From an uncultured Eubacterium sp. (GTDB lineage: Bacteria > Bacillota > Clostridia > Lachnospirales > Lachnospiraceae), in contig CANPET010000115.1 of NCBI GenBank assembly GCA_947573465.1, positions 1 to 5,938 of the forward strand: 5,938 bases of DNA, given 5' to 3'. Below the pieces are notes generated by a model, which saw only the letters and a program-made list of their open reading frames with translations, did not search any database and was not told the origin of the DNA. The stretch's first letter is position 1, and every line of letters starts with the position of its first letter. The position numbers and the translations under genes were made by a program. Below are positions 1 through 5,177 of the stretch, piece by piece.

Positions 1-488
1 CCATACTTCGTTTCCATTAATATACTCGTGTGAAATCTGACTAATATCCCATTAAATATCATTGTCCATATATATCCGAGAACAATACCTCCAATGAGAT
101 TCGGCATAAAAAATGCCGTTCGAAACAAATTTGCACCTCTGAATCCCAACGTCAAAAGATACGCTACTGAAAACGCCAGCACATTTATCAACAGTAACGA
201 CACAACGGCATACAATGCCGTATACCAAAACGCATGTATAAAAGATGCATCCTGAAACGCACTGACATAATTTCCAATTCCTTTCCATGTTGCATCGCTT
301 GTGGTAATAAATGTACAAAAAGATAAATATATTCCACGGATAAACGGATATAAAAACCCAATAAAAAATGCAGCAAACGTAGGTAACAAAAATAAACCGA
401 AACATCTCTGTATTGGTTTTCGAAGTAATTTTGAATTTACGGATGTCCCACTATACTTCATTCTTTTTTTCCTGATAGCTCCCACCAT
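1..488 (-). CDS. Carbohydrate ABC transporter permease, MalF/UgpA type (3'-partial, runs off left edge)
   Basis: Inner-membrane permease subunit of a sugar ABC importer, predicted to work with the binding protein encoded just upstream. Read on the minus strand, the frame is open from the ATG at 488 to the window edge, giving 162 codons; family members are usually near 290-300 residues, so the C-terminal half with the EAA ATPase-contact loop is missing. A basic cytoplasmic tail (residues 1-28) is followed by hydrophobic segments at about 30-55, 84-112 and 122-146. Family-like stretches are 'LLPTFAAFFIGFLYPF' in the first segment, 'WKGIGNYVSAF' in the external loop, and 'FRTAFFMPNLIGGIVLGYIW' in the third. 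The start is uncertain: the ATG at 488 has AGGAG 12 bases upstream, a long spacing, while the ATG at 461 has a weaker AGGA about 8-9 bases upstream. Transported sugar unknown. Class is clear; the start is moderately sure. Confidence 0.88.
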   Translation of the reverse strand, partial: MVGAIRKKRMKYSGTSVNSKLLRKPIQRCFGLFLLPTFAAFFIGFLYPFIRGIYLSFCTFITTSDATWKGIGNYVSAFQDASFIHAFWYTALYAVVSLLLINVLAFSVAYLLTLGFRGANLFRTAFFMPNLIGGIVLGYIWTMIFNGILVRFHTSILMETKY

Positions 489-500
489 AGATGTAATATC

Positions 501-506
501 TCTCCT
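501..506 (-). promoter_or_regulatory. Shine-Dalgarno sequence of the permease gene
   Basis: The minus strand reads AGGAGA here, 12 bases before the ATG at 488. This supports translation starting near 488 but is farther from the start than is ideal, so initiation at the second in-frame ATG (461) stays possible. Confidence 0.5.
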
Positions 507-521
507 TTCACCATAAACTAG

Positions 522-554
522 TTTTATGGGGCAGACGATGCCTGCCCCATAAAA
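522..554 (-). other. Intercistronic hairpin between binding-protein and permease genes
   Basis: A perfect 13-bp inverted repeat: TTTTATGGGGCAG (522-534) pairs with CTGCCCCATAAAA (542-554) around a 7-base loop. It lies 19 bases after the binding-protein stop codon and before the permease ribosome binding site. On the transcribed (minus) strand no T-run follows the stem, so it is not a standard intrinsic terminator. By analogy with other sugar importers, where the binding protein is needed in excess over the permease, it may protect the upstream mRNA end from 3' exonucleases or cause partial termination. That role is inferred. Confidence 0.7.
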
Positions 555-572
555 TTCATTTTTCTAATTCTC

Positions 573-1862
573 TTACTGGTTTGCCGCCTTATACTGTGCT
601 TCCCATCCTTCTACAAATGCAGTTTTTACATCATCCCATTTTCCACCTGCATTATATTTATTCATTGCTGCAACAAGACTTGCCCTCCAGTCGTCTACAT
701 TTGGTGTATAATTAAATGTCCAGTCTACGGTATACTTACCTGCTTCCATTAATTCATTTGCATTTCTTAAAAACACATTTTCGCTGTCTGCTGCTGACTT
801 ATAAGGAATTGCTCCAAACTGTTCTTCCATCATCTCTGTTCCATCATCTGAAGTAACCAGCCATTTCATAAAATCAAGTGTAGCCTGCTGATTCTCTTTT
901 GATGCTTTTGCATTAACAGCCCAGCAGTTTTCTGTACCGGAACAAAGTCCTGCTTTTTCTTCGCCTTCTACTCCACAATAAAGTGGAATCATCTGCAGGT
1001 CCTCATCATCAATCGACTTGCTGATTTCTGCATATTCCCATGTTCCATTCTGATAAAATACAGCTTCACCCTTTTTAAACTCTGCCTGAGCGTCATAACC
1101 GCCGGTTGCTAAAGTCTTTTTGTCATACTTACTATTATTAATGTAAAGATCCCATACATTCTTGTAATTATCCAGATATGTTCCCTTAATTGTTGCCGGT
1201 GCTTCTTTCCATCCATCTTCTTTTGCTTCATAATACAATGGCATGTTTGCTAAATGTCCTGTAAATCTCCAAGAGGATGAATCATCCATACCTGATGATG
1301 TAAACGCATCAAATCCTAACTCATCTGCCCTTTTATGAATATCCTCTGCAATACGTTTTAATGATTTAAAATCTTTAATATCTGTCACATCATATCCTGC
1401 TTCTTTTAATAATTTCTTATTAACAATCAAACCAAAACTTTCATAACAGTATCCGATAGAACAAACCTTTCCGTTTTCATCTGTCAAATTAAACGCATCT
1501 GTATTTAACTCTTTATATACATCTGTATCTTTTAAATCAATACAATAATCTTTCCACGTTTTTACTGCTGCCTGATTTCCTACAACAAACAATGTAGGGG
1601 CATCTGATTTTTCCATTTCAGATGTCAATGTCTGCTCATACGTTCCTGATGCTGCTGTGACTACTTTTACATCTACTCCCTTTTCTTCTTTATATTCCTT
1701 TGCAATGTCCTGCAATGCCTCATCTGCCTCCGGTTTAAAATTTAACCAGTATACCGAACCCTTATCTTTTGATTCCCTTTTTGAATCGTCATTTCCACAT
1801 GCCGTGAACAATCCTGCTGCCATTGTTACGCACAATGCCATACCCAATAATTTTCTGCGCAT
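573..1862 (-). CDS. Carbohydrate ABC transporter substrate-binding lipoprotein (family 1 extracellular solute-binding protein)
   Basis: Cell-surface sugar-binding lipoprotein that would deliver its ligand to the permease encoded downstream. The 429-residue length fits the MalE/UgpB-like family. Residues 1-21 form a lipoprotein signal: basic MRRK, a hydrophobic core, then a lipobox ending L-F-T-A-C with Cys22 as the predicted lipidated residue. A polar linker (23-35) leads into the first lobe. Typical sites are the 'GSVYWLNF' first strand (35-42), 'FGLIVNKKLLKEAGYDV' (143-159), and 'GEAVFYQNGTWEY' (265-277), where a Trp in the GTW motif often lies near the sugar site. Further Trp residues at 314, 381 and 392 suit carbohydrate stacking. 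The mature part has six Cys besides Cys22 (107, 134, 139, 296, 307, 313), rather many for such proteins. The start is well supported by AGGAG with 7-base spacing. The ligand cannot be named; no glycosidase or regulator lies in the window. Confidence 0.93.
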   Translation of the reverse strand: MRRKLLGMALCVTMAAGLFTACGNDDSKRESKDKGSVYWLNFKPEADEALQDIAKEYKEEKGVDVKVVTAASGTYEQTLTSEMEKSDAPTLFVVGNQAAVKTWKDYCIDLKDTDVYKELNTDAFNLTDENGKVCSIGYCYESFGLIVNKKLLKEAGYDVTDIKDFKSLKRIAEDIHKRADELGFDAFTSSGMDDSSSWRFTGHLANMPLYYEAKEDGWKEAPATIKGTYLDNYKNVWDLYINNSKYDKKTLATGGYDAQAEFKKGEAVFYQNGTWEYAEISKSIDDEDLQMIPLYCGVEGEEKAGLCSGTENCWAVNAKASKENQQATLDFMKWLVTSDDGTEMMEEQFGAIPYKSAADSENVFLRNANELMEAGKYTVDWTFNYTPNVDDWRASLVAAMNKYNAGGKWDDVKTAFVEGWEAQYKAANQ

Positions 1863-1869
1863 AATATCA

Positions 1870-1874
1870 CTCCT
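1870..1874 (-). promoter_or_regulatory. Shine-Dalgarno sequence of the binding-protein gene
   Basis: The minus strand reads AAGGAG with the AGGAG core at this position, 7 bases before the ATG at 1862. This is a strong site, consistent with the high expression expected of a binding protein. Confidence 0.85.
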
Positions 1875-1912
1875 TTTTTATAATAATAATTTTAGGTTTT
1901 TCCGATATCTCC

Positions 1913-1927
1913 CATAAATATTTTATG
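1913..1927. promoter_or_regulatory. Operator-like palindrome upstream of the binding-protein gene
   Basis: CATAAA and TTTATG arms flank a TAT centre, a perfect 6-bp inverted repeat. It lies between the candidate -10 element (1933-1938) and the ribosome binding site, about where transcription would start. A repressor of the sugar-uptake unit could bind here. In DNA this AT-rich, short palindromes also arise by chance, so confidence is low. Confidence 0.35.
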
Positions 1928-1932
1928 TGGTA

Positions 1933-1938
1933 ATTATA
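1933..1938 (-). promoter_or_regulatory. Candidate -10 element for the sugar-importer operon
   Basis: The minus strand reads TATAAT, a consensus -10, about 71 bases upstream of the binding-protein ATG and downstream of the amt terminator. No good -35 is found at 16-18 bases; the best are AGGCTT or GGCTTT. The promoter would therefore be weak or activator-dependent. A TATAAT match alone is weak evidence in AT-rich DNA. Confidence 0.4.
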
Positions 1939-1967
1939 AGTATATTCATAAAATAAAGCCTTATACT

Positions 1968-2011
1968 TTAAAATAATATGAAAAGGACCAGCACATAAGT
2001 GCCAGCCCTTT
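1968..2011 (-). terminator. Intrinsic terminator of the amt transcript
   Basis: On the minus strand AAAGGGCTGGCAC (2011-1999) and GTGCTGGTCCTTT (1994-1982) form a 13-bp stem with a TTAT loop, followed by the T-rich tail TTTTCATATTATTTT. Three positions that look mismatched when the plus strand is folded become G-U wobbles in minus-strand RNA, so the stem is complete only in that direction. It lies about 185 bases after the amt stop and before the sugar-importer promoter, separating the two units. Confidence 0.8.
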
Positions 2012-2062
2012 AATGAGATTAAGTAAATATATTTTAAGAACTAAAGTTCCTAAACATCGTTA

Positions 2063-2177
2063 GCCACAAGCCACGCCACCGACAAATTTTATATACCATC
2101 GGGAGCTTGCTCACGAATGGTTATATAAAATTTGTTGGTGATGAGGCGACAGCCTCGACTGAGAAAGCAACGCTTTC
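2063..2177 (+). repeat. Cluster of palindromes, probable structured interspersed repeat
   Basis: Non-coding stretch between amt and the importer operon, richer in G and C than the flanking spacer. Along the plus strand it holds three GCCAC copies (2063-2067, 2070-2074, 2075-2079); a long hairpin (2077-2140) with a CTTG loop; a small hairpin GAGGC-GACA-GCCTC (2143-2156); and another, GAAAGC-AAC-GCTTTC (2163-2177). Several unrelated stems each closed by a tiny loop suggest selection on structure rather than sequence, as in interspersed palindromic repeats. No open reading frame, terminal repeats or target duplication are convincing. Copy number elsewhere in the genome cannot be seen here. Confidence 0.6.
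2077..2140 (+). other. Long hairpin with CTTG tetraloop
   Basis: The left arm (2077-2105) and right arm (2110-2140) pair almost throughout. The outer part is CACC-G-ACAAATTTTATATA against TATATAAAATTTGT-T-GGTG; the inner part is CCATCG and GAG against CTC and CGA/TGG, with one G-A mismatch and two bulged bases. The loop is CTTG, a sequence known for stable RNA tetraloops. One outer pair is a G-U wobble if the plus strand is transcribed but an A-C mismatch in minus-strand RNA, which hints that the plus strand is the structured one. Folded as minus-strand RNA it would lie in the 3' untranslated region of amt. Confidence 0.75.
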
Positions 2178-2197
2178 GAAGTGCGAGACATTCACGT

Positions 2198-3928
2198 TTA
2201 TTTATCATATGCCAATGCATCATATCCCATTTCTCCGGTTCTCACTCTCATAACATCTTCCACATCTGTCACAAAAATCTTACCGGAACCTCTATGTTCT
2301 GTTCCAATAGCCTTTCTTGCTGCTGCAACTACCAGTCCCGGATCAATGGTTGATACGACAATATCTACCTGTACCTTTGGATAAAGGTTCATTGTAGTAG
2401 GAACACCTCTATATCTTCCTAAATGTCCTTTTTCTACACCACAGCCCATTACCTGACTAACTGTCATACCAGTTACATCAATAGCAGCCATTGTATCACG
2501 AAGTACACCAAACTTGTCTTCCGGACAGATAATTGTAACCTTAGTAAACTTGCCTTCTGCTTTTGCCCCAAGTGCCAATGGTACCGGTTCAACTCCAGTT
2601 ACATCTACAGCTCCGCCAATGTCACCATTAAATGCAGGTGCAGTAGCAACGAAGTCTGCGTATGCTGATGACAAACCATGTTCTGAAAGGTCCATACCAA
2701 TAATCTCATCCTCGGCAGAAGCACGAAGCCCAATCGTATGTTTAATTGCCAAAAATACAATTGTCATCATAATCGCTGCATACACTACAATCGTAATCAT
2801 ACCAAGTGCCTGAATTCCTAATAACTTAAATCCACCACCATAAAACAATCCTGCGTAAGTTGAACCATCTACAAATGCTCCTGTACCTTTACCTGTTGCA
2901 AAAAGACCAACTGCCAATGTACCCCAGATACCATTTGCCATATGAACACCTACAGCACCAACCGGATCATCTATATGTAACTTCTTATCTAATAATTCAA
3001 CTACTACATCAACTAAAATACCTGCTACAATACCAATAACTATTGCTCCAAATGCATCAACAGAAGCACATCCTGCAGTAACAGCAACCAGTCCTGCCAG
3101 AGACGCATTCAGACACATTCCTACATCCGGTTTTCCATCCTTTAACCATGTAAATACCATACAGGATACTGTAGCTAATGCAGGTGCCAATGTTGTTGTA
3201 AGGAATATTGATGCCAGACTATCTGCTGATGTTGCTGCCGCACCATTAAATCCGTACCATCCAAACCAGAGAATAAAACATCCTAAAGCACCAAGTGTAA
3301 GGGAATGTCCTGCAATCGCATTAGATTTTACCCTGCCATCTTTTGTCTTACTGAATTTTCCAATACGTGGACCTACAATAATTGCTCCTACTAAAGCTGC
3401 TGTACCACCTACCATATGAATTACCGTAGAACCTGCAAAATCTACAAAATTCAGTTTTGCTAACCAGCCTTCTGTGTTCCAAACCCATCCTGCTTCAATT
3501 GGATAGACAATTGCACTGATTACACCTGAATAAATACAATAAGCACTGAACTTTGTTCTCTCTGCCATAGCCCCTGAAACAATTGTTGCAGCAGTAGCAC
3601 AGAATACTAACTGAAATACAAAACTGGAATAATCAAAACTTCCATAATTTGTAAATATTCCCATGTTTGGAATACCAATAATACCTGCTACATAATCCTC
3701 AGACATCATCAGTCCAAATCCTAATAAAATAAATGTTACTGTACCAATACAGAAATCCATTAAGTTTTTCATAATAATGTTTCCTGCATTTTTCGCTCTG
3801 GTAAAACCTGTCTCTACCATTGCGAATCCACACTGCATAAAGAATACCAACGCTGCACCAATTAAAAACCAGATAGCAAAAGGTATATCTGCCGCACTGT
3901 TAATTGCATTTTGAATCTCTCCTGTCAT
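2198..3928 (-). CDS. amt: Ammonium transporter fused to a C-terminal PII (GlnB/GlnK) regulatory domain
   Basis: Ammonium channel of the Amt/Mep/Rh family with its own PII regulator attached, 576 residues from the chosen ATG. The Amt part (about 15-424) has many hydrophobic segments and the conserved stretches 'GFTRAKNAGNIIMKNLMDF' (41-59), 'SGAMAERTKFSAY' (118-130), 'DFAGSTVIHMVGG' (163-175) and 'GVHMANGIWGT' (327-337). By alignment with E. coli AmtB, the twin pore histidines are H171 and H329, the structural Asp is D163, the gate phenylalanines are F109 and F227, and the recruitment-site Trp is W150. After the conserved tail ('GMDLSEHGLSSAY') and a linker of about 35 residues, the PII domain spans about 460-576. 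It has a T-loop (497-518), K518, a GSGK B-loop end (547-550), and R561/R563 of the ATP site. The uridylylation Tyr position holds Thr. The start at 3928 is preferred over an in-frame ATG at 3943 because GGAGG lies 8 bases before it and overlaps the earlier codons. Confidence 0.95.
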   Translation of the reverse strand: MTGEIQNAINSAADIPFAIWFLIGAALVFFMQCGFAMVETGFTRAKNAGNIIMKNLMDFCIGTVTFILLGFGLMMSEDYVAGIIGIPNMGIFTNYGSFDYSSFVFQLVFCATAATIVSGAMAERTKFSAYCIYSGVISAIVYPIEAGWVWNTEGWLAKLNFVDFAGSTVIHMVGGTAALVGAIIVGPRIGKFSKTKDGRVKSNAIAGHSLTLGALGCFILWFGWYGFNGAAATSADSLASIFLTTTLAPALATVSCMVFTWLKDGKPDVGMCLNASLAGLVAVTAGCASVDAFGAIVIGIVAGILVDVVVELLDKKLHIDDPVGAVGVHMANGIWGTLAVGLFATGKGTGAFVDGSTYAGLFYGGGFKLLGIQALGMITIVVYAAIMMTIVFLAIKHTIGLRASAEDEIIGMDLSEHGLSSAYADFVATAPAFNGDIGGAVDVTGVEPVPLALGAKAEGKFTKVTIICPEDKFGVLRDTMAAIDVTGMTVSQVMGCGVEKGHLGRYRGVPTTMNLYPKVQVDIVVSTIDPGLVVAAARKAIGTEHRGSGKIFVTDVEDVMRVRTGEMGYDALAYDK

Positions 3929-3936
3929 AATTTCTT

Positions 3937-3941
3937 CCTCC
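3937..3941 (-). promoter_or_regulatory. Shine-Dalgarno sequence that fixes the amt start
   Basis: The minus strand reads GGAGG, 8 bases before the ATG at 3928. The alternative ATG at 3943 immediately precedes this site and has no good ribosome binding site of its own, so the five extra residues (MEEEI) are probably untranslated leader. Confidence 0.85.
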
Positions 3942-3962
3942 ATTCTTTTCAGTCTTTTCTTT

Positions 3963-3996
3963 AGGAAACACTATTTATTATAGGGGAATGTTTCCT
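3963..3996. promoter_or_regulatory. Dyad flanking the proximal amt -10 element, candidate operator
   Basis: AGGAAACA (3963-3970) and TGTTTCCT (3989-3996) form a perfect 8-bp inverted repeat with an 18-base spacer; the arm centres are 26 bases apart. The spacer contains the minus-strand TATAAT at 3977-3982. A dimeric regulator bound to both arms would bracket the promoter, fitting nitrogen control of amt. The sequence does not match the GlnR/TnrA pattern (TGTNA-N7-TNACA), so no regulator is named. A hairpin role in RNA is less likely given the long loop. Confidence 0.5.
3977..3982 (-). promoter_or_regulatory. Proximal candidate -10 element for amt
   Basis: The minus strand reads TATAAT. Transcription would start near 3970, giving a leader of about 42 bases before the amt ATG and bypassing the terminator farther upstream. 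At 16-17 bases the -35 position reads GTTCGT or AGTTCG, a poor match, so activation or another sigma factor may be needed. Confidence 0.5.
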
Positions 3997-4016
3997 GAAC
4001 GAACTCCTTTTGTTCA
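3996..4016. promoter_or_regulatory. Second short dyad over the amt -35 region
   Basis: TGAAC (3996-4000) and GTTCA (4012-4016) form a 5-bp inverted repeat with an 11-base spacer, and GAAC at 4001-4004 can pair with the same right arm. It covers the position where a -35 for the proximal promoter would lie and abuts the AGGAAACA/TGTTTCCT dyad. It may be an activator site; the arms are short, so chance is not excluded. Confidence 0.3.
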
Positions 4017-4024
4017 CTTGAGAC

Positions 4025-4063
4025 AAAGGAAAAAGGGAGCTAGACCATTACGTCTGCTCCCTT
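4025..4063 (-). terminator. Strong intrinsic terminator between the transketolase genes and amt
   Basis: On the minus strand AAGGGAGC-AGAC (4063-4052) pairs with GTCT-A-GCTCCCTT (4045-4033) around a six-base loop, with one bulged A in the right arm, followed by TTTTTCCTTT. This is a textbook intrinsic terminator. It can end transcripts from the transketolase genes (stop at 4239). It also lies about 15 bases downstream of the start predicted for the promoter at 4085-4112, so it could act as an attenuator in a long amt leader. Confidence 0.85.
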
Positions 4064-4084
4064 GCATTTCGTTTAACAGTGACT

Positions 4085-4112
4085 AGTATAGCACCAAAGA
4101 TTAGATTTTCAA
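4085..4112 (-). promoter_or_regulatory. Extended -10 promoter upstream of the terminator
   Basis: The minus strand reads TTGAAA (4112-4107), a 16-base spacer ending TGC, then TATACT (4090-4085). The TG one base before the -10 makes it an extended -10 promoter and the -35 matches consensus at five of six positions. Transcription would start near 4078. The first element met is the terminator at 4025-4063, so the product would be an RNA of roughly 50 bases unless RNA polymerase reads through into amt. Confidence 0.55.
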
Positions 4113-4178
4113 CCTATCTTATTGCTTTACTAACAAAATAAACCCAATTATTTACTTATTTCATCTTATTCTTAATTA

Positions 4179-4194
4179 AATGAATACATTCATT
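4179..4194. repeat. Short palindrome AATGAAT-AC-ATTCATT
   Basis: A perfect 7-bp inverted repeat with a 2-base centre in the AT-rich spacer after the transketolase genes. The tight spacing looks more like a protein-binding site than an RNA hairpin. Its distance from any recognisable promoter leaves the role open. Confidence 0.35.
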
Positions 4195-4219
4195 AAAAAT
4201 ATAAAGTTTTTATGTTCAT

Positions 4220-4238
4220 TGAAATGTTTCACATTTCA
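4220..4238 (-). other. Hairpin abutting the stop codon of the transketolase C-terminal gene
   Basis: TGAAATGT and ACATTTCA pair perfectly (8 bp) around a 3-base loop, starting at the base after the TAG stop (4239-4241). On the minus strand it is followed by ATGAACATAAAAAC, without an immediate T-run, so it is a poor terminator. It may be an mRNA 3'-end stabiliser or a processing stop; that is inference. Confidence 0.5.
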
Positions 4239-5177
4239 CTAAGCCATAATATCTTTTACCTGACTATAAATTCCCTCTCCATCCAATTTAAATTCTTTCA
4301 GCAATTCTAATGCTGGTCCCGAATGACCAAACATGTCATTGACTCCTAACTTTGTTACGGATGTAGGACATTTCTCGCTTAAAACATCACATACGGCACT
4401 TCCCAAGCCACCAATTACAGAGTGTTCTTCTACTGTAATTACCTTGCCTGTCTTCTTTGCTGAGTTAATAATCATATCCTCATCTAACGGTTTTATTGTG
4501 TGGATATTAATAACTTCTGCATTAATTCCATCTGCAGCAAGTTTTTCAGCGGCTTCTAATGCATTACTTACCATCAGTCCGGTAGCTACAATCGTAACAT
4601 CACTACCTTCACGCATCATGACACCTTTTCCAATTTCAAACTGATAATCCTCTTTGTTAATAACCGGTGCTGCCAGTCTTCCAAATCTAAGATAAACCGG
4701 ACCTTCCATTTCATATGCAGCCTTTACTGCTGCCTTTGCCTCAATATCATCACAAGGATTAATAATCGTCATTCCCGGTATGGTCCTCATCAAAGCAATA
4801 TCCTCATTACACTGATGGGTTGCTCCGTCTTCACCTACAGAAATTCCTGCATGTGTAGCACCAATCTTTACATTCAGATGTGGATATCCAATCGTATTTC
4901 TTACCTGCTCAAAAGCTCTTCCTGCTGCAAACATTGCAAATGTACTTGCAAAAGGAACCTTACCACAAGTGGAAAGTCCTGCTGCAATTCCCATCATGTT
5001 CGCTTCTGCAATACCACAGTCAATATGTCTGTCTGGAAATTCTTTTTTAAATATACCTGTTTTGGTAGCTGCTGCAAGATCCGCATCAAGAACAACCAAA
5101 TCGTCATGTTCTTTTCCAATTTCCACCAAAGCATTACCATAACTCTCTCTTGTTGCTATTTTCTTTACTTCTGACAT
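4239..5177 (-). CDS. Transketolase, C-terminal subunit (pyrimidine-binding and C-terminal domains)
   Basis: Second half of a split transketolase, 312 residues, expected to assemble in the cytoplasm with the N-terminal subunit encoded just upstream. The enzyme moves two-carbon ketol units between sugar phosphates using thiamine diphosphate, linking the pentose phosphate pathway to glycolysis. The pyrimidine-binding domain spans about 1-175: 'DCGIAEANMMGIAAGL' carries the Glu (E58) that activates the cofactor, 'FASTFAMF' gives aromatic residues for the pyrimidine pocket, 'GEDGATHQ' holds the conserved active-site His (H121), and 'YLRFGR' (162-167) gives Arg residues likely to contact substrate phosphate. 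The C-terminal domain (about 180-312) includes 'VEEHSVIGGLGSAV'. ATG 5177 has AGGTG 7 bases upstream and overlaps the upstream gene by 13 bases, suggesting translational coupling. Split transketolases of this kind sometimes act on unusual sugars; nothing here indicates that. Confidence 0.94.
   Translation of the reverse strand: MSEVKKIATRESYGNALVEIGKEHDDLVVLDADLAAATKTGIFKKEFPDRHIDCGIAEANMMGIAAGLSTCGKVPFASTFAMFAAGRAFEQVRNTIGYPHLNVKIGATHAGISVGEDGATHQCNEDIALMRTIPGMTIINPCDDIEAKAAVKAAYEMEGPVYLRFGRLAAPVINKEDYQFEIGKGVMMREGSDVTIVATGLMVSNALEAAEKLAADGINAEVINIHTIKPLDEDMIINSAKKTGKVITVEEHSVIGGLGSAVCDVLSEKCPTSVTKLGVNDMFGHSGPALELLKEFKLDGEGIYSQVKDIMA
5165..5177 (-). other. 13-base overlap of the two transketolase genes
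   Basis: The TAA stop of the N-terminal subunit is at 5167-5165 and the ATG of the C-terminal subunit at 5177-5175, in a different frame. The ribosome binding site of the second gene (AGGTG, 5185-5189) is inside the first gene. Ribosomes finishing the first gene can restart nearby, which would keep the two subunits balanced. Confidence 0.85.

Noticed and set aside
52..405. Open reading frame of 117 codons on the minus strand
   Set aside because: It is an out-of-frame reading of the permease gene. The neighbouring frame from 488 to the window edge gives a clear MalF/UgpA-type membrane protein, while this frame gives an implausible Cys-, Tyr- and Phe-rich product.
2163..2177. Possible catabolite-responsive element (GAAAGCAACGCTTTC)
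   Set aside because: The right half resembles the CcpA site, but the left half does not, and it lies about 300 bases upstream of the importer gene, beyond the amt terminator. A hairpin of the palindrome cluster explains it better.
2132..2384. Plus-strand reading frames starting at 2132 and 2181
   Set aside because: They run through the palindrome cluster and antisense to the PII domain, have no plausible ribosome binding site or recognisable domain, and are best explained as shadows of amt.
4003..4010. Antiterminator pairing of AAAAGGAG with the terminator right arm (CTCCCTTTT, minus strand)
   Set aside because: The pairing segment lies downstream of the terminator and would not yet be transcribed when termination is decided.
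4025..4063. ANTAR-type antitermination leader for amt
   Set aside because: ANTAR targets need two hairpins with hexanucleotide loops carrying A at position 1 and G at position 4. Only one hairpin is present, and its loop reads GTAATG.
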